DNA of 64,000 nt from Polyangium sp. 6x1 (GTDB lineage: Bacteria; Myxococcota_A; Polyangia; Polyangiales; Polyangiaceae), in the NCBI RefSeq assembly GCF_029946515.1, contig NZ_JARZHH010000003.1, forward strand, positions 248,001-312,000. Reading direction: 5' to 3'. Made by a program: the position numbers and the translations under genes. The notes below the pieces were generated by a model. That model ran no database searches, was not told the DNA's origin, and saw nothing but the letters and a program-made list of their open reading frames with translations. Positions 24,901 to 33,900 of the stretch are shown in pieces (the stretch's first letter is position 1; each line of letters begins with the position of its first letter).

Positions 24901-27900
24901 GATGACGCCGATCCTGCGGCGCTGCTGAAGGGGATCAAGGAGCAGCTCCGGTCGGTACCGAGCCGAGGCGTGGGATATGGCTGGCTGCGATATGCGCATC
25001 CGGACGCGGCGGTGCGTGCCTCGCTGTCGGTCGATTCGCCCGTGGTGTTCAATTACCTCGGGCAGCTCGACATGGCGGCGCAGGGCCGAGGGTTGCTCGG
25101 GCCGGCGGGCGAGTCGACGGGGAGCGACACGAGCCCACGGATGAGGCTGTGGCACACGCTGGCGGTGAACGGCGGGGTTTGGCAGGGACGACTGCGGTTC
25201 GAATGGACGTACAGCCCCGTGGTGCACGACGCGTCCACGGTGGAGCAGCTCGCGGCACGGTTCGTCGCTTCGCTACGACGGCTCATCGCCCATTGCACGT
25301 CGGGCGAGGCATTTGGATACACGCCCTCGGACTTCCCGCTCGCGCGGCTCGGGCAAGAGGCGCTGGACGGCCTCTTCGGGACCCTGCGCGGCGTGGAGAG
25401 CGTCTACCCGCTCTCGCCGCTTCAGGCAGGGCTTTTGTTTCACGCTCTGCGTGAGCCGGAATCGCCGACCTACACGGTTCAGCTTGCGCTCGAGCTGGGC
25501 GGCGAGGTGGACGCCGCGGCCCTCGAGAGCGCATGGAAGACCGTATTCGCACGGTATGCGGTGTACCGCACGTCGTTCGTGTGGCAGGGGGTCCCGGAGC
25601 CGCTGCAGGTGGTGCGGCACAGCGTCTCCTTCGCAATGCCGAGGTACGACTGGTCGTCCCTGGACGCGGCCGAGGCGGAGGCGCGGTGGGAAGCGCTGCA
25701 GCGCGAGGAGCGCGCCGCGGGCTTCGAGCTCACGTGCGCGCCGCTCGCGCGTGTCGCGCTCGTGCGGATGCCGGGAGGTCGGACGTGGATGCTGAAGACC
25801 ACACACCACATCCTGTCCGACGGCTGGTCGATGCCGGTCGTGCTCGGCGAGCTGCAGGCCGCTTATGCCGCATTTCGCGGCGGGAGCAGGCTCGTATTGC
25901 CGGAGCCGGCGCCCTACGAACGTTATATCGCATGGCTCGCGACGAGGGATGAACAGGCGGCCGCAGCGTTCTTCGCCGATTACCTGGCCGGCGTCGAGGA
26001 GCCGACGCGGCTGCCTTTCTCGCCGCCCGAGGTGATGCACGCCGAGGCGACGCGGGAACACGCGAATCGTATTGCCTCGTTGACCGCCGTCGAGACCGCG
26101 GAGCTCACGGCATTCGCGCGACGGCACGGCCTGACCGTGAACACGGTGGTGCAGGGGGCGCTCGCGCAGATCCTCGGCCGTTATGCGGGACGAAGGGATG
26201 TCGTCTTTGGCATGACGACCTCCGGCCGCAGCGCGCCCATCCCCGGCATCGAGCGGATGGTCGGCCTGTTCATCAACACGCTGCCGCTCCGGGCCCGCTG
26301 GTCGGGAGCGGAGGGCGTGGTCGAATGGCTCGAGCGGCTGCAAGCCGAGCAGGCCGAGCTGCGCGCCCACGAGGCGACCCCGCTTTACGAGGTGCAGCGA
26401 TCGTGCGCAGTGGGCGGCGGCCGCGCGCTGTTCGACACGCTCCTCGTCTTCGAGAACTACCCGGTGGACGAAGCTGCGCAGCAGGCCGAGGTCCTGCCGA
26501 TCGTGAGCTTCCGGAGCTTCGAGCAGACGAGCTATCCGCTCGCCATTGCGGTGGTGGTGAGCAAGACGCTCGACCTGCACTCGATGTGGGATCCCGCGGT
26601 GCTTCGCGAAGAAGACGTCGCGCGGATCGGGGGGCACCTGCGCGCCATGCTCCTCGACATGATCGCGCACCCGGACAAACCTCTGTCCGAGCTCGATCTC
26701 CTCACCGAGGCGGAGCGCAGGCAGCTCGCTGCCTGGAATGCCACGGCGGCGTCCCCCCCGGAACACTGCATTCACGCGCTCTTCGAGGAGCAGGCGGCGC
26801 GGACGCCGGACGCGGTGGCATTGGTGTTCGCCGAGCAAGAGCTCAGCTACCGGGAGCTCGACCAGCGCTCGAATCAGCTCGCCCACCATCTGCGCGCGCT
26901 GGGCGTGGGCCCGGAGGTGCGGGTCGGGCTTTGCGTCGAGCGTTCGCTGGAGATGGTGGTGGGGCTGCTCGGCATCCTGAAGGCGGGCGGCGCGTACGTG
27001 CCGCTCGACCCTGGTTATCCGCGGGAGCGGCTGGCCTACATGCTGACGGACGCGCAGCTCGCGGTGCTGCTCACCCAGGAGCGTTTGCAGGACAGGCTCC
27101 CTGCGCACGAGGTTGTCACGGTACACCTCGATGCGGGCGCGGCCGCCTGGCAGGAGCATCCGGTCACGCGGCCCGACGTTCCGGTAGGGCCGGACAACGC
27201 GATTTATGTGATTTACACGTCGGGCTCGACGGGTCGGCCGAAGGGGGTGCTCAACACGCATCGCGGGGTCGACAACCGCCTGCGCTGGATGCAGCGCGCG
27301 TACGGGTTGAAGGCGAGCGACGGGATTTTGCAGAAGACGCCTCTGTCGTTCGACGTGTCGGGCTGGGAGCTGTGGTGGCCGCTGCTCGAGGGCGCCCGCA
27401 TGGTGATTGCGGCGCCCGAGGGGCACAAGGATCCTCGTTATCTGGCCGCGCTCATCCAGGAGCGTGGCGTCACGGTGGCGCATTTCGTGCCGTCGATGTT
27501 CGGCGTGTTCCTGGAGGCGACGGAGCCGCGGGAGCGCGTGTCGTTGCGGCTGGTGTTCACGAGCGGCGAGGCGCTGCCGGCGCACCTGCGTGCGTCCTGG
27601 TATGCGGGGAGCAAGGGCGAGCTCCACAATCTGTATGGTCCGACCGAGGCCGCCATTGACGTGACGAGCCACGCCTGCCGGCCGGAGGAAGAGGGGCCGG
27701 TGCCGATCGGGCGTCCGATCGACAACACGCGGACCTACGTGCTCGACGACGAGCTGCGCCCGGTGCCCGTGGGTGTTGCGGGGGAACTGTATCTGTCGGG
27801 CGTGCAGCTCGCTCGCGTCTACCTGAATCGCCCTGAGCTGACGGCGGAGCGGTTCGTTCCGGATCCGTTTTCGCCCGAGGCGGGAGCGCGGATGTATCGC

Positions 27901-30900
27901 ACGGGCGACCTTTCGCGCTGGAACGAGGACGGCGAGCTGGAGTTTTTGGGCCGCATCGACCACCAGGTGAAGATCCGCGGATTCCGGATCGAGCTCGGCG
28001 AAATCGAGGCGGCGCTAGCTGCGCACGCGTCGGTGCGCGCTTGCGTGGTGGTGGCGTTGGAGGATGCGTCGGGCGACAAGCGGCTGGTCGCGTACGTGGT
28101 GGCGGCCGAGGAGGCGTGGGCGCCGGGCGCATTGCGTGAGCACCTGGGGGCGACGCTGCCGGAATACATGGTGCCGTCTGCATTCGTGCGGCTGACGGCG
28201 CTGCCGCTGAACCCCAGCGGCAAGGTGGACCGCAAGGCGTTGCCATCGCCCGAGGCGACGCGCGGCGCGGCGGAGACGTCGTACGTGGCGCCGCGGACCG
28301 AGACGGAGCGCGTGCTCGTGGCCCTATGGGAAGAGCTGCTCGAGGTGCGGCCCGTCGGCGCGCACGACGACTTCTTCCTGCTCGGCGGCCACTCGCTCCT
28401 GGCGATACGCATGGTGTCCGGGGTGAAGGCGACGTTCGGGCGCGAGCTGACCGTGGCAACGCTATTTCAACAATCGACGGTGGCGGCCCTGGCTGCGTCG
28501 CTGGACGGGATGGAGAATCGATCGGCGCCCGCGGCCGCCCTCTCTCCCGCCGCGCGTGGCGTGGCCGAGCCCGCGTACACCGAGCTCTCGGGGACCGAGC
28601 GGCGGACGTGGTTCGCCGACAAACTCTCGCCCGAGGCGCTGTCGTACCAGGTCCCGCAGATGTTCGTCGTTCGAGGCGCGCTCTCGGAGGCGGCGCTGCG
28701 AAAGAGCGTGACGTTGCTCGCGGAGCGGCAGGAGATCCTGCGCACGACGTATCCCGAGGTGGACGGGGTGCCGAGGCGCGTGGTCGCGGAGAGCGTGTCG
28801 ATTCCGGTGCGCGTGGAGGACGTCTCGCCCGAAGCATCGCGGGAAGCTGCATTGCGCGCGCTCCTGGAGGCCGAGATCGGGGTTCGTTTCGACCTCGCAG
28901 CCGGACCGCTGACGCGTGTGCTCGTCGTGAGCACGGCGGCCGAGCACCATGTCGTGCTCATCCTACAACACCACATCGTCACCGACGAATGGTCCAGCGG
29001 CGTACTGCTCTCCGAGCTCTCACGCCTGTACGAGGCGTGCTGCCGGGGCGAATCTGCGGGTTTGCCGCCGCTATCGTACCAGTTCGCCGATTACGCACGG
29101 GCGGAGCAGGATGCGCTGACCGGAGGCGGGTTCGGGGCGTCGCGTTCGTACTGGAAAGACAAACTCGCGGGCGTGCCGCGGCTCCAGTTGCCCATTCTTC
29201 GCCCCGCCTCGGGGGGCGGCCCAGGCCGCGAAGCGAGCGTGATGCTGCGCATTCCAGCGCATGCGAGCCGCGCGCTGCATGCGCTGGCGCGTGACTGCGG
29301 TTGTACGCCGTTCATGGCGTGGTATGCGGTGCTCACGTCGGTCCTTTCGCGATACAGCGGCCAGAAGGACTTCGGATTGGGCGCAGTGATCGCGAACCGC
29401 GAGGTGCCGGGCGCGGCCAACCTCCTGGGCTTCTTCACGAATACGGTCGTGCTGCGGACCGACCTCTCGGGAGACCCGACGTTTGCAGAGCTGCTCGCGC
29501 GTGCGCGGCGGACGTCGCTGGACGCGTACGAGCACCAGGCGCTGCCATTCGACGTCGTGGTGCAGGATCAGGGGCTCTCACGGCAGGCCGGAGAGAACCC
29601 GCTGTTCGACGTGGGTTTCTTCGAGGTGACGCCGAAGGCCACCGGAGCCGCGGCCGGCTGGTCGCCCGTCGTTCATGCGGCGCACGAGGGCATGACGACG
29701 GCGAAGGACGCGCTCGCCGTGTCCGTGCAGCACTCGGCCGAGGGGACGGTCGTGGAGGTCCTGTACGACACGAGGCGTGTCTCGCGTACGGCAGCGGAGC
29801 GGTTGTGCGGGCATTTGAGGACGCTGGTGACGGATGCCGCGGCGCACCCGGACAAACGTTTGTCGGCTTTGGATCTTCTGACCGAAGAGGAAACGGAGAA
29901 GCTCGCCGCGTGGAATGACACGCCCAAGGTGGACCCCGCCGCGCGGTGCATTCACGAGCTCATTGCGGAGCAGGCGGCGAAGGCGCCGGAGGCCGTGGCC
30001 CTCGAGCAGGACGGCCGGCAACTGAGGTACGGGGAATTCGAGGCGCAAGCGAATCGGCTGGCGCACCACCTTCGCAGCCTCGGCGTCGGGCCCGAGGTGC
30101 GCGTGGCGCTGTGCGTGGAGCGGTCGTTCGACATGGTGGTGGGCCTGGTCGGGATCCTCAAGGCCGGCGGAGCGTTCGTGCCTCTGGATCCGGCGTATCC
30201 GGCGGACAGGCTCTCCCTCCTGCTCTCCGAAGCGCATGCGCCGGTGCTGCTGACGCACGAAAGCCTCGAGGACCGGTTCACGGCGCCCGGCGTGACCGTG
30301 GTGCGGCTCGACGCGGACGCGGCGCAATGGGCGTCGCAGCCGGCGACGCCCCCCGAGAGCGGCGTCAGGCCGGAGCATGCGAATTACGTGGTGTTCACCT
30401 CGGGCTCCACGGGCAAACCCAAGCCGGTGGTCAACGAGCACCGGGGGCTGGCCGCGCGTGTGGTATTCCAGCGCGAGCATTTCGTGATCCATCCGAGCGA
30501 CCGCGTGCTGCAGAGCGCGGCGGTGGCTTTCGACGGTGCGATCATCGACTGGATGATATCGCTGTGCAACGGCGCCGCGTGCGTGCTCCCGAGCAATGCC
30601 TATGGCGCGGTCGATGGCATTGCAGAGTGCCTGGAGAACCGTGGGATCACGGTGTCGTTCATCCCGCCCGCGATGCTGCGGGTGCTGAACTGCCACGCCC
30701 CGCATCTGCGGCATATCACGCTGGCGGGCGATGCGGCGTCGCCCGGGCTCGCGGCGCAGTGGGCGAAGGGTCGGAACGTGCTGAACTCCTATGGCCCGAC
30801 CGAGTTCAGCATCTTCGGAGCGCAGGCGTATTTTGATCCCGAGCGGCCGGAGAGCTTCTCGATCGGCCGACCGATCTATGGCGTGCACATCTACTTGCTC

Positions 30901-33900
30901 GATGGCGCGAAGAGGCCGGTCCCCATCGGAATGGCAGGGGAGATCCACCTCGCGGGCGTGGGCCTGGCACGTGGTTATCTGAATCGTCCCGGCATGACGG
31001 CGGAGCGGTTTGTCCCGGATCCGTTCTCGAAGGAGCCTGGCGCCCGGATGTATTGCACCGGGGATCTCGCGCGCTGGAACGAGGAGGGAGAGCTGGAGTT
31101 CTTGGGTCGCGCCGACGACCAGGTGAAGATCCGAGGGTTCCGGATCGAGGCCGGCGAAATCGAGGCAGCGCTCGGCTCGCACGCCGCGGTGGGGTCGTGC
31201 GTGGTCGTGGCGCGTGAAGATACGCCGGGGGACAAGCGCCTCGTTGCGTATGTGGTGGCGAAGGGGGGCGCGTGCACGGCAGGCGATCTGCGGGCGTGGA
31301 TCCGCGCGAGATTGCCGGAATACATGACGCCGTCGGCGTTCGTGTTCCTCGACAAACTGCCGCTCTCCGCGAATGGCAAGGTGGACCGCAAGGCGCTGCC
31401 GTCGCCCGAGGCGATGAGCGGCACGGAGACCTCGTACGTGGCGCCGCGGACCGAGACGGAGCGCGCGCTCGTGGCCCTATGGGAAGAGCTCCTCGAGGTG
31501 CGGCCCATCGGCGCGTACGACGACTTCTTCCTGCTCGGCGGTCACTCGCTTTTGGCGGTGCGACTCGTGTCCGCGGTGAAGGCGCGGCTCGGGCTCGGGC
31601 TGACCGTGGCGACGCTGTTTCAGCAATCGACGGTGGCGGCCCTGGCAGCGTCGCTGGACGGAACGGAGAAGCAATCGGCCCCCGTGGCCGCCCTCTCTCC
31701 CGCCCCGCGCGGCGCGGCCGAGGCTGCGTACGCCGGCCTCTCGGGGACCGAGCGACGAATGTGGTTCGTCGACAAACTCTCGCCCGAAGCGCTGTCGTAC
31801 CAGGTCCCGCAGATGTTCGTCCTTCGAGGCGCGCTCTCGGAGGCGGCGCTGCGAAAGAGCGTGACGTTGCTCGCGGAGCGGCAGGAGATCCTGCGCACGA
31901 CGTATCCCGAGGTGGACGGGGTGCCGAGGCGGGTGGTCGCGGAGAGCGTGTCGATCCCGGTGCGCGTGGAGGACGTCTCGGCGCTGCCCGAGGCATCGCG
32001 GGAAGCCGCATTGCGCGCGCTCCTGGAGGCCGAGATCGGGGTTCGTTTCGACCTCGCAGCCGGACCGCTGACGCGTGTGCTCGTCGTGAGCACGGCGGCC
32101 GAGCACCATGTCGTGCTGTTCCTGCAACACCACATCGTCACCGACGAATGGTCCAGCGGCGTACTGCTCTCCGAGCTCTCGTGCTTGTACGAGGCGTGCT
32201 GCCGCGGCGATCTTGCGAGTTTGCCTTCGCTCTCGTACCAGTTCGCCGATTACGCACGGGCGGAGCAGGATGCGCTGACCGGAGGCGGTCTCGGGGCGTC
32301 GCGTTCGTACTGGAAAGACAAACTCGCGGGCGTGCCGCGGCTCCAGTTGCCCATTCTTCGCCCCGCTTCGGGGAGCGGCCCAGGCCCCGAAGCGAGCGTG
32401 ACGCTCCGTATTCCAGCGGATGCGAGCCGCGCGCTGCATGCGCTGGCGCGTGACTACGGTTGTACGCCGTTCATGGCGTGGTATTCGGTGCTCACGGCGG
32501 TTCTGTCGCGCTACAGTGGCCAGAAGGACTTCGGGCTGGGCGCGGTGATCGCGAACCGCGAGGTGCCGGGCGCGGTCAACCTCCTGGGCTTCTTCACGAA
32601 TACGGTCGTGCTGCGGACCGGCCTTTCGGGAGACCCGACGTTTGGCGAGCTCCTCTCGATGGCGAAGCGCACGTCCGTGGAGGTCCACGAGCATCAGGCA
32701 TTGCCGTTCGACGTGGTGGTGCAGGACCAGGGGTTGTCCAGGCACGGCGATGAGAATCCGCTGTACGACGTGCTCCTCTTCGACGTATCGGCGCCACACG
32801 CCGGGATCGCGGCCGGGTGGTCGCCGCTCCTCGAAGCGGTGTCCCCCGGTGTGACAACCGCAAAAAACGCGCTGGTGTTCGCCGTGGTCCATGACGCGGA
32901 GGGGACCGGCGTCCACCTGGCCTATGACACGACACGCGTGGACGATGTCGCGGCGAAGCGGCTGGGCGAGCACCTGCGCACCTTGCTCCTCGACGCGGTG
33001 GCGCACCCTGACAAACCCCTGTCCGAGCTTGCCTTCCTGACCGAGGTGGAGCGCGGGCAGCTCGCTGCGTGGAACGATACGGCGGCGGCGTATCCCGAGG
33101 GCAAGTGCATTCACGACCTCTTCGAGGAGCAGGCCGCGCGGACACCCGACGCGGTGGCATTGCTATTCGACGAGCAAGAGCTCACCTACCGAGAGCTCGA
33201 CGAGCGCTCGAATCAGCTGGCCCATTACCTGCGCGCGCTGGGCGTGGGTCCGGAGGTGCGGGTGGGGCTATGCGTCGAGCGCTCGCTGGAAATGGTGGTG
33301 GGGCTGCTCGGCATTGTCAAGGCGGGCGGCGCGTACGTGCCGCTCGACGCCGGCTATCCGCGGGAGCGGCTGGCCTACATGCTGACGGACGCGCGGCCCG
33401 CGGTGCTGCTCACCCAGGAGCGCTTGCAGGACAGGCTATCTGCGCACGAGGCCGTGACGGTGCACCTCGATACGAGCGCACCTCCTTGGCAGGAGCAGCC
33501 CCTCACGCCTCCCGATATCCAGGTAGGGCCGGAAAACACGGCTTACGTCATCTACACGTCGGGCTCGACGGGGAGGCCCAAAGGCGTCCAGGTTCTGCAC
33601 GGCGCGCTGAAGAACCTGCTGCACGATTTCGCCGAAACGATGGCGGTCGGGCCCCGGGACGCGATGCTTGCCGTCACGTCGCTGTCCTTCGATATCGCCG
33701 GGCTGGAGCTGTTCATGCCCTTGATCCGGGGAGCGTCGGTCCACCTCGCGTCGCAGGAAGACGTGAGCAATGGGGAAGCGCTGGTGAGCGCCCTGGAGCG
33801 CGCGACGATGATGCAGGCGACGCCTGCGACGTGGCGCATGATCCTCGACGCCGGCTGGAAGGGCGGAAGGCCCCTGCAGGTGCTGTGCGGCGGAGAGGCG

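Larger units (their letters stand above)
28560..31660 (+). other. NRPS module 4: C-A(same as module 2)-T
   Basis: C4 has HHIVTDEWS. The A domain matches module 2 at all pocket positions and in the GSTGKPKPV loop, so it should load the same residue, here kept in L-form because no E domain follows. Carrier Ser4201. Confidence 0.8.

Noticed and set aside
18964-31182. Several long minus-strand open frames under the NRPS gene (up to 1089 codons)
   Set aside because: They are repetitive shadows of the duplicated NRPS modules, rich in Arg and His, and without recognisable motifs; the plus frame is uninterrupted NRPS.
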